Source of the DNA: a virus
IMG/VR virus record: IMGVR_UViG_3300006921_000180
Coordinates: 1 to 22,323 of that record
Reading direction: 5' to 3' (one strand)
Length of the DNA stretch: 22,323 nucleotides
Under the pieces are notes generated by a model. It did not search any database. It was given only the letters and a program-made list of their open reading frames with translations, and was not told the DNA's origin. This document shows positions 9,848 to 16,788 of this stretch, in pieces; position 1 is the first letter of the stretch, and every line of letters begins with the position of its first letter. A program made the translations under genes and the position numbers.

Positions 9848-10869
9848 TATAAATCACCAAACCTATAATAAAATATAGTATCATTATATCCTATATTTAG
9901 AGTAGTTGATGCAACACTAGGTTCTGCTGTTTTATACATCGCTATTTCGTATAGTTCTCCCATGAATTGAGTATTGGTTGTATTAGGGTCTCTACCGATA
10001 TAACAATCAGTAGTGCCAAAATTAAAGTCAGTAATAGTAATTTTATCTTCAACAAGTAAAATATTATTTATAAATAATCTTATCTTTCCATCAGTATGAA
10101 CACAACAAGTTATTTTATACATCGTATCCATATAAAATGCTTCTTTAGGTTGATGTATAAACAACTTAGGAGTCCAATTGTCTCCGCTAGATAATGTAAA
10201 AGTAGTTAATGAAGGAATAGTTTGCACAGTCCCTAAACTAACGCCATTTGCATTGAATATTTCTTTACCTACTGCTAACAGACTAGTGCTTTCACACGTA
10301 ACAGTTGTGCTATTATTAGGTTTAGTGGTGCTATCATCGAATTGTTTTAGTCTAGTAGAAATACCATCATAGAAACCAGATGAATCATAATAACCATAAA
10401 GCCTATCTCTTGGAGATATTATAGTATTTGTTTCTACAATTTCTGAACCAATCTTAGCACATAGTTTGTATTCTGCGGGTTGATTAAAGTTATGACTAGT
10501 AGTATTTTGTAAATACAATTCAAAGCCATCACTATGGAATATCATCATCTTGTGTGTATTTCTATTAGCAGGTGTAAAATAGGCTTGGCTTTGATAGTGT
10601 GTTAGATTAGCAGTATTTGTTCCAATACTAGGTGGAGTTTTTTCTGAATCTATAACACCTACTCCTGTCAAAGAACCAAATCCGTTTACATCATAAGGAG
10701 TAATTATTGCTTCTATACTAAATGATGTATTATGTCCCCAAAGTCCTTGTCTTAATCCTAAAGCAGTTGAAGCACTATCATTTTTATCAGCGTATTTTAA
10801 TTGTAGATATGCATCGCACATTACAGGGAAGACTAACGATTTTGTATTTCCTACAAATACTCCTGGCAT
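9847..10869 (-). CDS. LamG / concanavalin-like tail-tip protein (340 aa)
   Basis: Residues 246-315 read as the second half of a LamG-type jelly roll: MYKITCCVHTDGKIRLFINN, a short strand, then TDCYIGRD...QFMGELYEIAMYK. Residues about 45-130 (FSIEAIITPYD..., KMMIFHSDGFELYLQN) fit the first half. Between them, residues 187-232 carry the 'VGKEIFNANGVSLGTV' module that recurs in the adjacent hub. LamG folds commonly bind glycans, so a role in host-surface binding or tip assembly is plausible. It starts with a GAGG site that overlaps the TGA of the upstream gene, and its stop overlaps the hub start (TAATG). Fold assignment is by eye; the substrate is unknown. Confidence 0.65.
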   Translation of the reverse strand: MPGVFVGNTKSLVFPVMCDAYLQLKYADKNDSASTALGLRQGLWGHNTSFSIEAIITPYDVNGFGSLTGVGVIDSEKTPPSIGTNTANLTHYQSQAYFTPANRNTHKMMIFHSDGFELYLQNTTSHNFNQPAEYKLCAKIGSEIVETNTIISPRDRLYGYYDSSGFYDGISTRLKQFDDSTTKPNNSTTVTCESTSLLAVGKEIFNANGVSLGTVQTIPSLTTFTLSSGDNWTPKLFIHQPKEAFYMDTMYKITCCVHTDGKIRLFINNILLVEDKITITDFNFGTTDCYIGRDPNTTNTQFMGELYEIAMYKTAEPSVASTTLNIGYNDTIFYYRFGDL

Positions 10870-10878
10870 ATATATTCC

Positions 10879-11613
10879 TCAAAATGTTGTGTTAATAAAG
10901 TCTGAAACTAATGTGGAAGATTGAATAAACGTCATACTGAAACCAATATGAGGTGTTTCTGCACCCGCTATATCAGTAGAAAAGGTAGACACAAAACCTC
11001 TAAGTCCTTCTATTTCATCAGTAGTTGTTTGGAAGTAATCGAATGTTTTCTTTGTATGTCCAAAAGACCAAGATGTTACATCGTAACTTCTATTTGCGAA
11101 ATGAAATGGTATTAATGGTAATTCATTTAATGGAGTAGTTTTAGTTACATTAATGTGGCCTGTGCCATTTGAAGTATTTCTATATTCAAAATTATTATCA
11201 GCCCTACTTGGTATTAACAATATTAATTTACTAATGTTTTGGTCTTCATGCACGAAAGAAGAATCAACATATGAATGTAATAATTGAGCGACTTCATAAG
11301 AGGTTAAAGATACTGTTTTAGCACTTGATTCATCTCCTCCCTTAAACTTAGTAATTTCTTGTTCGCGTATCGTGCCTTGTAATTGCACTTCTTTTCTTGC
11401 CGCCCCTAAATCCATAACCATTGTTGATGATTCTCCAGAAATTACACCAGAGAATGGAATATCAAATGGAAATGCATTCTTAGATGTGCTTATACTTACT
11501 GAATCACATAATAAAGATATTCTATTTGTATGTATAGTGTTCGCTTCTGAAGGATTTTCTGCTGATGCCCTTCTACTTAATTCAATCATTACTCTATTTG
11601 TTGCCGCTACCAT
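10879..11613 (-). CDS. Putative distal tail (Dit-like) protein (244 aa)
   Basis: Positioned directly after the tape measure gene and before the tip genes, where the distal tail or adaptor ring is normally encoded. It is beta-rich, with a central stretch (FPFDIPFSGVISGES..., then ARKEVQLQGTI) that resembles the 'strand-G-x-I' pattern of tail-ring proteins. The C-terminus (HIGFSMTFIQSS) is also typical of tail-tube-fold proteins. No catalytic motif is seen. Only one base separates its ATG from the tape measure stop, implying coupling. The function rests mainly on gene order; it could also be a LysM-less tail completion protein. Confidence 0.5.
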   Translation of the reverse strand: MVAATNRVMIELSRRASAENPSEANTIHTNRISLLCDSVSISTSKNAFPFDIPFSGVISGESSTMVMDLGAARKEVQLQGTIREQEITKFKGGDESSAKTVSLTSYEVAQLLHSYVDSSFVHEDQNISKLILLIPSRADNNFEYRNTSNGTGHINVTKTTPLNELPLIPFHFANRSYDVTSWSFGHTKKTFDYFQTTTDEIEGLRGFVSTFSTDIAGAETPHIGFSMTFIQSSTLVSDFINTTF

Positions 11614-11614
11614 T

Positions 11615-13141
11615 TTAGAATCCCGTTCCTGTTGTTCCTGTTCTATTCATTCTTAGATTAATTTCTTTAGCAACCTTATTTGCTATATCTTTTATCTCTG
11701 AATCGGATGCACCCACCCTACCATTCACATGAACATTTATTGTAGTTGAGCCACCACCACTAACCGCCATTCCATTTGGATATACTTGTGAGCCTCTAGG
11801 CAAAGATACTAATTCTGGCCCTCTTTCTCCAACTATTTGTAATGGAGTATTAACAGTTCCACCACTTGCATGGAAACTTAATTTCTTTGAAATATAACTT
11901 TTAGCGGCACCCCAAAGATTTTGTAATACATCGTAAAAAGTCTTGAATACACTATGTATAATTACGGCTAATGCTGTTAAAATTACCTTAGCGACATTAA
12001 ACAGTATTCTTGCTACTAATGGTAATACTTGTGTAAACCATATTTTTAATACTTTTATAATATCACCATCAAATATTGCTCGGAACAATTCTTTCATAAC
12101 ATAATATAATTCAATAATTTGTTCTTTTATTTGTATAAATAAATGTTCATTCTTTCTAGCCCACTCTCTAACAGGGCCAAATGCTTTTCTTAAAGCCATG
12201 AATACGATAATAATTAAAGGTAAATAGATTAAGAATCCCATTAAAGCCTTTACTACTACTTGAAGAATCGCTTTACTCATAGCAGTAAGAGCCGGCATTA
12301 ATTTATCCTTAAAACTTTTAGCAACTCTACCCATTCTTTTACGAAACTTATTTGCTTCCTTTAATCTTGCTTGTTCAGCCTTAAACTTCTTTGCACCATA
12401 TACTACACCTCGTTTATCTGCTTTCCCGTATCTTTCGCTAAGGGTGCTTTTTTCTGCACCACCTTTAGTAAAAAAACCATATGCTGATTTACCCATTGAC
12501 AATGCTTTTCTACCTGCTCTCATTGGTGCAACGTCCCCTAGTATAGTTCCTTTTCTTAAAGTTCCTTTTTGTTCACTACCATCGGCATTAATTTTGCCCT
12601 TTCTATTAAAAATACCTCCGAATTGTTTAGCAGAATATGGTAATCTCATCTGCTTTTTTAGTTTTTTATTATCTTTCTTCATTTGCCTTCTAAACTTTTT
12701 ATGTGCGGAAGCATAAGTTTTTTGTGTAAAATAGAATGCTTTTTCTTCATCTTTTAATCTAGCCATATACACACTAAAAACATCATCTGCTTTTTGTTTT
12801 TTAGTTATCTTTCCTATGTTTTTAGAAAACATACTATATTTGTTTTCTACTCTTTCAAAAGCACCCGTTAATTTCTGAGCCGCATCAAGGCTGTTCAAAG
12901 TGTTTTGTAATGCTTTATCTTGTGCTTTATAATATAATTCAAACAAGTTAGATACTGAACGTAGCCTTGCTTGAAACTTCCATAAACCACTACCAGAACT
13001 CAATCTAGCAAGAATAGTCCACCATTTATTACTAGCATCTCCTAAGTCTCCAAAAGCCCTAGTTAAAGATGTAGCATTTGACTCTAATACTTGCATATCA
13101 TTTGCTAATTGCGATACATACTTTTTTGTATCATCTGCCAT
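11615..13141 (-). CDS. Tail tape measure protein (508 aa)
   Basis: Shows the usual tape-measure layout. Residues 1-165 are helical. Residues 145-285 are strongly basic (Lys/Arg-rich, with SAKQFGGIFNRKGK and repeated KK/RK). Two long hydrophobic segments lie at 291-319 (with FLIYLPLIIIVFMAL) and 372-398. The C-terminus (423-508) has the hallmark block FHASGGTVNTPLQIVGERGPELVSLP..., a Gly/Ser linker, INVHVNGRVG and a final short helix. Tape length sets tail length; 508 residues at about 0.15 nm each gives roughly 75 nm. The hydrophobic segments are expected to enter the host membrane during DNA delivery. The ATG lies just after the end of the frameshifted chaperone ORF (TGA at 13148-13146). Confidence 0.88.
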   Translation of the reverse strand: MADDTKKYVSQLANDMQVLESNATSLTRAFGDLGDASNKWWTILARLSSGSGLWKFQARLRSVSNLFELYYKAQDKALQNTLNSLDAAQKLTGAFERVENKYSMFSKNIGKITKKQKADDVFSVYMARLKDEEKAFYFTQKTYASAHKKFRRQMKKDNKKLKKQMRLPYSAKQFGGIFNRKGKINADGSEQKGTLRKGTILGDVAPMRAGRKALSMGKSAYGFFTKGGAEKSTLSERYGKADKRGVVYGAKKFKAEQARLKEANKFRKRMGRVAKSFKDKLMPALTAMSKAILQVVVKALMGFLIYLPLIIIVFMALRKAFGPVREWARKNEHLFIQIKEQIIELYYVMKELFRAIFDGDIIKVLKIWFTQVLPLVARILFNVAKVILTALAVIIHSVFKTFYDVLQNLWGAAKSYISKKLSFHASGGTVNTPLQIVGERGPELVSLPRGSQVYPNGMAVSGGGSTTINVHVNGRVGASDSEIKDIANKVAKEINLRMNRTGTTGTGF

Positions 13142-13145
13142 AATA

Positions 13146-13702
13146 TCACTTCATTTTTTCCATTTCTTCTTGTTCTATTTTCTTTGCTTGTGTATGTATT
13201 GCTAACATACTAAGTATTATGTTAGCAGGTGTGTTGTATGCTTCTAAAGGACTTACCTTAAAAGCAATACAATATGAATATAAAAGGATGCGAGAGCCTA
13301 TTACGGGATTAACTTCCCTTCCCTTTAAGGCTCTACGAACATCCTTTAGTTTCCCGTATCAGCCCCCATGAGGTCATCAAACGGGTTTGGTAACACTTCT
13401 TTTAATTGCGCCCCAATGAATGGAGATAAACGCATTAATTCTAGTGTGTTTAACTGTGGTTCTGTTTTTTCTATAAAGTTTTCAACCATAAACTTATACA
13501 TCTTGTTTAAATCTAAATCTAAACTTTGTGTATCTGCATCTAGTTTCATTACTGTCCCTAGTGCTTGTTCTACTTGAAGCCATGTAGGTTCTTTAACCCA
13601 CACCTTCAATACATCTTCTGAAGTTTCGTCTACTTTCAAAATATGACATTCTGTTTCTATTGCGGCAAATAGCCGGTTCTTATCACTTACTATGTTTTCC
13701 AT
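13146..13702 (-). CDS. Tail assembly chaperone long form (GT-like) made by -1 frameshift, 185 aa
   Basis: The first 118 residues are shared with the short form. A -1 slip at GGGAAAC (13355-13349) reads on from CTA at 13349 for 67 more codons to TGA at 13148-13146. The extension is a convincing protein: a basic start (LKDVRRALKGRE), a helix with ILLYSYCIAFKVSPLEAYN, and a charged helical end (AKKIEQEEMEKMK). In the -1 frame a TGA stands at 13361-13359, two codons before the heptamer, and the first in-frame ATG is near the end, so the extension cannot be started independently. In lambda the analogous gpG/gpGT pair coats the tape measure protein during tail assembly; position just before the tape measure agrees. 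Product by inference. Confidence 0.82.
13201..13226. repeat. 9-bp perfect inverted repeat inside the chaperone extension
   Basis: gctaacata and tatgttagc flank an eight-base loop (ctaagtat). It lies in the codons for PANIILSMLA of the frameshifted extension, about 120 bases after the slippery site. It could be an mRNA hairpin affecting translation or stability ahead of the tape measure gene, or a by-product of codon choice. Confidence 0.5.
13283..13355 (-). promoter_or_regulatory. Programmed -1 frameshift signal: GGGAAAC heptamer plus stem-loop
   Basis: The heptamer G GGA AAC (13355-13349) is in the correct X XXY YYZ phase for the zero frame and differs from lambda's GGGAAAG only in the last base. 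Next comes a long hairpin. Positions 13347-13340 (AAAGGAUG) pair with 13290-13283 (CAUCCUUU). The two bases at 13337-13336 pair with 13292-13291. Positions 13334-13328 (AGAGCCU) pair perfectly with 13299-13293 (AGGCUCU). A small apical GGGA/UCCC pair closes a six-base loop. If the weak A-U base of the stem is melted, the spacer is about 4-5 bases, within reach of normal frameshift stimulators. Confidence 0.85.
13346..13702 (-). CDS. Tail assembly chaperone short form (G-like, 118 aa)
   Basis: Lies between the tail tube and tape measure genes, the fixed place of gpG-type chaperones. The acidic, mostly helical protein contains VWVKEPTWLQVEQALG, an acidic run (LDADTQSLDLDLN) and a C-terminal segment (MRLSPFIGAQLKEVLPNPFD). 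The start ATG 13702 has a GGTGG site about 7 bases upstream. The zero frame ends at TAA 13348-13346 immediately after the slippery heptamer. It should be more abundant than the frameshifted form, as in known siphoviruses. No sequence search was possible, so family membership rests on position, size and the frameshift architecture. Confidence 0.8.
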   Translation of the reverse strand: MENIVSDKNRLFAAIETECHILKVDETSEDVLKVWVKEPTWLQVEQALGTVMKLDADTQSLDLDLNKMYKFMVENFIEKTEPQLNTLELMRLSPFIGAQLKEVLPNPFDDLMGADTGN

Positions 13703-13751
13703 TTTCTTTTTCCACCTTCAACTTTAACTAACAAACAAACAATGTTAGTGG

Positions 13752-13759
13752 AATATAAA
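13752..13759 (-). promoter_or_regulatory. Candidate TATA box for the chaperone / tape measure genes
   Basis: TTTATATT on the minus strand, in the only sizeable gap of the window, about 50 bases upstream of ATG 13702. An archaeal start site about 25 bases downstream would leave a leader of about 25 bases carrying the GGTGG ribosome site. No clear BRE is seen, and the region is AT-rich anyway. If the host is bacterial this reading fails, since no good -35/-10 pair was found. Confidence 0.3.
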
Positions 13760-13764
13760 TATTA

Positions 13765-13783
13765 GCCTAAATCCTTTTTAGGC
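13765..13783. terminator. Perfect 7-bp hairpin after the tail tube gene
   Basis: gcctaaa / tttaggc with a five-base loop. It lies about 120 bases after the tail tube stop and just before the TATA-like box. On the minus transcript it is followed by UAAUAUUUAUAUU, which is AU-rich but not a clean U tract. It could separate the abundant tube transcript from the chaperone/tape measure transcript, by termination or by RNA processing. It overlaps the last codons of the candidate 33-codon ORF. Confidence 0.35.
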
Positions 13784-13868
13784 CTCCTAAGATGGACAAA
13801 AACTTTCCATTCTTGTGTGTTAAGACCCACTCTTTTGTAGATTCTTTTTTAATTTTTGTCACCACCAT
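13767..13868 (-). CDS. Possible 33-residue basic protein in the tube-chaperone gap
   Basis: An ATG at 13868 opens 33 codons ending in TAG 13769-13767. The peptide is basic, with a plausible folded segment (KEWVLTHKNGKFLSILGG). No Shine-Dalgarno is visible upstream; a TATA-like AT-rich stretch at about 13881-13900 would allow a leaderless transcript. The gene would end within the 7-bp hairpin. Against it: short length, no ribosome site and no overlap with neighbours. Listed because the rest of the window is packed with genes and this 199-base gap is otherwise unexplained. Confidence 0.35.
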   Translation of the reverse strand: MVVTKIKKESTKEWVLTHKNGKFLSILGGLKRI

Positions 13869-13901
13869 ATCAGAAAAGGATTATTTATGTTTTTATGTTA
13901 T

Positions 13902-16037
13902 TTAACTAAGTATTGTCCACTTTCCTTGATATGTGCAAGAGTGTAATGTTCTAGCCTGGGCTGTTAGGTTTACTTCTATTGCCCCTTTATCATCTGGGAA
14001 AGGCACATCTACTTGTGTAGTAAGATAGTCATTAAACTTCATTACAATTTTATCAGTTGCAGATTTAGCAAACTCTATTTCAATCAATCCTATTGTATTA
14101 TCAGTTTCATTTTGGTTTCTTAATTCATCCCATATTGTTCTATCAGTCATCATCATAGTTAGATTAATTTCATATGTTCTTTGTCCGGCAGTATGCGCGC
14201 TAGCCATTGTTCTATCATAATTACCAATGTAACGATGTGGAGTTATACTATTATTAATTGTAACACTACCACTTTTAATTCTACCAAGTGTTTGTCCATA
14301 CATTTTGATAGTTCCATCAGAATACATGTAAGGGTTATTATCAGAATCTGTGCTGCTAAAATTAAACAGGCCACTTGTAGTCCTTACTTGTCTTTTAGGC
14401 ACATAGTTAGTTTCAGCACGATGAGCCTTTCTGGAAACTGCACTAATTGAAGTAGTAACTTCTTGTCCTTCTTCAAAGTTTAATGTTAATGTATTAACTT
14501 GACAACCTGTGTATATGTAAGACATTAGATTTTGTGTATTTGCATCTTGGAAATAATCAGCATTAGGAACATTACCTTTTTCATGTGTTACTTCTAATGC
14601 AAATGAAGGTAATTCACCTGTATCATTTTCTGTAATAGTGTATGTAATATCCGATGTAATTTCATCATAGTCTGCTTTAGAATCAGCACCTAATACTGCT
14701 GTAAATGTAGCATTAACATTACCTGTGGTGATAGGACTAATAGTTGGCACACCACTATAACCACTTCCTTTGTTAGTGATAGTAACTGATTCTATTTCTC
14801 CTCCTATAACTAATTGTGTTTTTGATAATGGGTGAGAACTACCTGTTAAAGTAACAGGGGTTGCTACATAACCACCAAATGTTGATTCAACAGTAATAAC
14901 TGCACCACTAACAGTAGCAGTTAAACCATTTTGCGAATTAATAAGAGTAGATAAAGCAGTAGCAACTTGTGCCGCACCATCACTACTACTTATTGTATTA
15001 ACTTCAACATATGTTGTGGTTCCACTAACAGTAGGTTGTGAAGCACCTGCATTATCAATATCAAACCAGAATGTATATACTACTGCTGATGCTGATGCAC
15101 CTGTAGCACTTGGAGTTTTAATGGTTATACTTTTACTATCATAATTACTTCCAGTCTCGGTTGTGCAAGTGATAGTATGCTTTTCTTTAGTTAGTGCATA
15201 TGTAGCCGTTGCATTGCCTGTTATTGTTAATGGTTGCGATACAGAAAAAGGTATTTGCGAACCATCATTAGTTATTGTAATTGAGTTTAATTTATCTGCT
15301 GTTGCACTAACACCGTTAAATGGAGGTAATATTCTACTATCTTCTACTCTGTATATTTCACTACCACCAGAAGGTAATGCATATGCTTTACCTGCGGTTA
15401 AACCAGATGCTAATGTGTTTGAATTACCGGATGTATGAGATAATGTCATATTTCCTAAAGCATAGTATAACCAAGAACCATTATTTAGAGAGCAATCAAT
15501 AGATGCTTCACCTACTGTTTCAGCACCTTTGAATTGATAACCAAAGTTTCTTGTTCCACCTAATGCTAGATTAGATTGCTTCATCTCCGCATCAATGCTA
15601 GGCGGGGTAAATGTGTTTACTAAGCCTAACCAATTATCTGATAACAAGGAAGGTTTTCCATCAATCATATCAGGAGAATATACAGGCGCACCAAATGCTA
15701 GAATCGTGCATTTATATTTATCACCGCTAGTTGCTGATAACGCTTGAGAAAATGTTATTGAGTTTGCATCATTAGATTCTATGAGTAATGTTTGAGTATG
15801 ATTTTGATTAACATTAGAAGAATTGTATTTATCTATCTTAGCCATACATCCTTGATAAATATTAGTAACTAATCTTTTGTCGTTGGCTACTGTCCATTCT
15901 AAAGTTGTTGTATCATTGGTTTTTGTTGCTAGTAAGTTATGGGTAGTATCACCAAATGCTTCAGATAGATTAAAATCTCTTTCTGGTATCATTGTTGCCG
16001 ATGCACCTGCACCTGTATATATTTCATTTACTGTCAT
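13902..16037 (-). CDS. Major tail tube protein with inserted domains (711 aa)
   Basis: The tube-fold core seems split. Residues about 140-197 (NTFTPPSIDAEMKQSN..., GYQFKGAETVGEASIDC, WLYYALG) and about 500-711 (IYTGCQVNTLTLNFEEGQEV..., SAVSRKAHR, GAIEVNLTAQAR) match the usual phage tail-tube pattern. Between them are inserts. Residues 318-400 are an 'xYTFWFDIDN...TYVEVNTISSSDGAAQVATALS' domain common as a decoration in phage tail proteins. Residues 412-452 carry a GSGYSGVPT motif. At 711 residues it is about two to three times the usual tube subunit, so inserts probably project from the tail surface. AAAGGTG precedes ATG 16037. No separate sheath gene is seen, which favours a non-contractile tail. 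Confidence 0.8.
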   Translation of the reverse strand: MTVNEIYTGAGASATMIPERDFNLSEAFGDTTHNLLATKTNDTTTLEWTVANDKRLVTNIYQGCMAKIDKYNSSNVNQNHTQTLLIESNDANSITFSQALSATSGDKYKCTILAFGAPVYSPDMIDGKPSLLSDNWLGLVNTFTPPSIDAEMKQSNLALGGTRNFGYQFKGAETVGEASIDCSLNNGSWLYYALGNMTLSHTSGNSNTLASGLTAGKAYALPSGGSEIYRVEDSRILPPFNGVSATADKLNSITITNDGSQIPFSVSQPLTITGNATATYALTKEKHTITCTTETGSNYDSKSITIKTPSATGASASAVVYTFWFDIDNAGASQPTVSGTTTYVEVNTISSSDGAAQVATALSTLINSQNGLTATVSGAVITVESTFGGYVATPVTLTGSSHPLSKTQLVIGGEIESVTITNKGSGYSGVPTISPITTGNVNATFTAVLGADSKADYDEITSDITYTITENDTGELPSFALEVTHEKGNVPNADYFQDANTQNLMSYIYTGCQVNTLTLNFEEGQEVTTSISAVSRKAHRAETNYVPKRQVRTTSGLFNFSSTDSDNNPYMYSDGTIKMYGQTLGRIKSGSVTINNSITPHRYIGNYDRTMASAHTAGQRTYEINLTMMMTDRTIWDELRNQNETDNTIGLIEIEFAKSATDKIVMKFNDYLTTQVDVPFPDDKGAIEVNLTAQARTLHSCTYQGKWTILS

Positions 16038-16053
16038 TTATTTCACCTTTTAT

Positions 16054-16560
16054 TTATGTAGTTCTTCCAAATCTTTTCATAGTTACAGACATCTTATAAC
16101 CTAACAATCTTTTACCTCTATCATTAGCCTCACTTCTTCCTGTAATCTCAATTAAGTCTGCGGTATATGTGCTTGACCCCTCAATAACGCTCGGTCTAAG
16201 CCCGTTCCTCTCTATGATGTGCCGGACTATCTGATATAAACTTTGCAGACGAGTCCGTGAAAATGTTAAATCCGCCCAATCTTTTTGATGTAAAACTCTT
16301 AGGTGTATTGTAAATGAATATTCTTCATTTCTTACACCCCAATCTATGGTAGGATGGGTTATTGAGGCACTATCTTCGTAAACAATAATGACTGATTTTT
16401 CATCGGCATCAACCCTTCTTCCTTTGTTTGGTTCAAATGACCTAACATCTATGAAATTGATTGCAGTAACAGCCGGCTTATGTTCGTTAATACCTGCGGC
16501 GGTTCTAGCATCTTGCCAATTATCTTCTAATAATTTTAAAACAAAGGTGACTTCATCCAT
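16054..16560 (-). CDS. Tail terminator-like protein (168 aa)
   Basis: Sits directly upstream of the tail tube gene, the usual place of the tail terminator (gpU/HK97 gp10-11 region). It starts with a helix (VTFVLKLLEDNW), followed by a strand with SVIIVYEDSASITHP, then RNEEYSFTIHLRVLHQ and the helix SRTRLQSLYQIVRHIIERN. It ends with a strand rich in basic residues (LGYKMSVTMKRFGR). This alternation fits the alpha-beta fold of terminators, which cap the finished tube and meet the head. GAGGGG lies a few bases before ATG 16560, inside the end of the upstream gene. Assignment by order and fold pattern. Confidence 0.65.
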   Translation of the reverse strand: MDEVTFVLKLLEDNWQDARTAAGINEHKPAVTAINFIDVRSFEPNKGRRVDADEKSVIIVYEDSASITHPTIDWGVRNEEYSFTIHLRVLHQKDWADLTFSRTRLQSLYQIVRHIIERNGLRPSVIEGSSTYTADLIEITGRSEANDRGKRLLGYKMSVTMKRFGRTT

Positions 16561-16562
16561 GT

Positions 16563-16787
16563 TTAACCCCTCATTAATTGTTGATATATTTGTTCTTGTA
16601 GCATGTCATATACTATCTTGTCAGCATACCTTTTAGCGGCTTCATCTAATTCTTCTTTAATCCATTGTTCAGTCATTTCAGTTGATACAGGTAAGCCTAA
16701 TTGCTTTTCTATTTTTTCTCTATTTTTTAATTTGTCTGCTATGGTATTCGCCTTTAACAGCAACTCATTATAGTGAAGTTTATTCAT
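16563..16787 (-). CDS. Small helical neck-region protein (74 aa)
   Basis: A charged, almost all-helical protein (LLLKANTIADKLKNREKIEKQLG, then WIKEELDEAAKRYADKIVYDMLQEQIYQQLM) between the adaptor and terminator genes. In siphoviruses this slot often holds an HK97 gp10-like neck protein, but those are longer (about 110-150 residues), so this may be reduced or unrelated. I prefer ATG 16787, two bases after the upstream stop. A TTG at 16796 would add three residues and overlap the upstream gene by 8 bases. Neither has a strong ribosome site, which suggests translation by reinitiation. Function unknown. Confidence 0.65.
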   Translation of the reverse strand: MNKLHYNELLLKANTIADKLKNREKIEKQLGLPVSTEMTEQWIKEELDEAAKRYADKIVYDMLQEQIYQQLMRG

Positions 16788-16788
16788 A

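Noticed and set aside
13786-13795. AGGAGG-like ribosome site in the tube-chaperone gap
   Set aside because: No ATG, GTG or TTG follows at usable distance, and the bases are explained as codons of the candidate 33-codon ORF.
13902-16037. The 711-aa protein as a contractile sheath
   Set aside because: Its motifs match tube proteins, the next gene is the chaperone pair, and no separate tube gene exists, so tube is the better reading.
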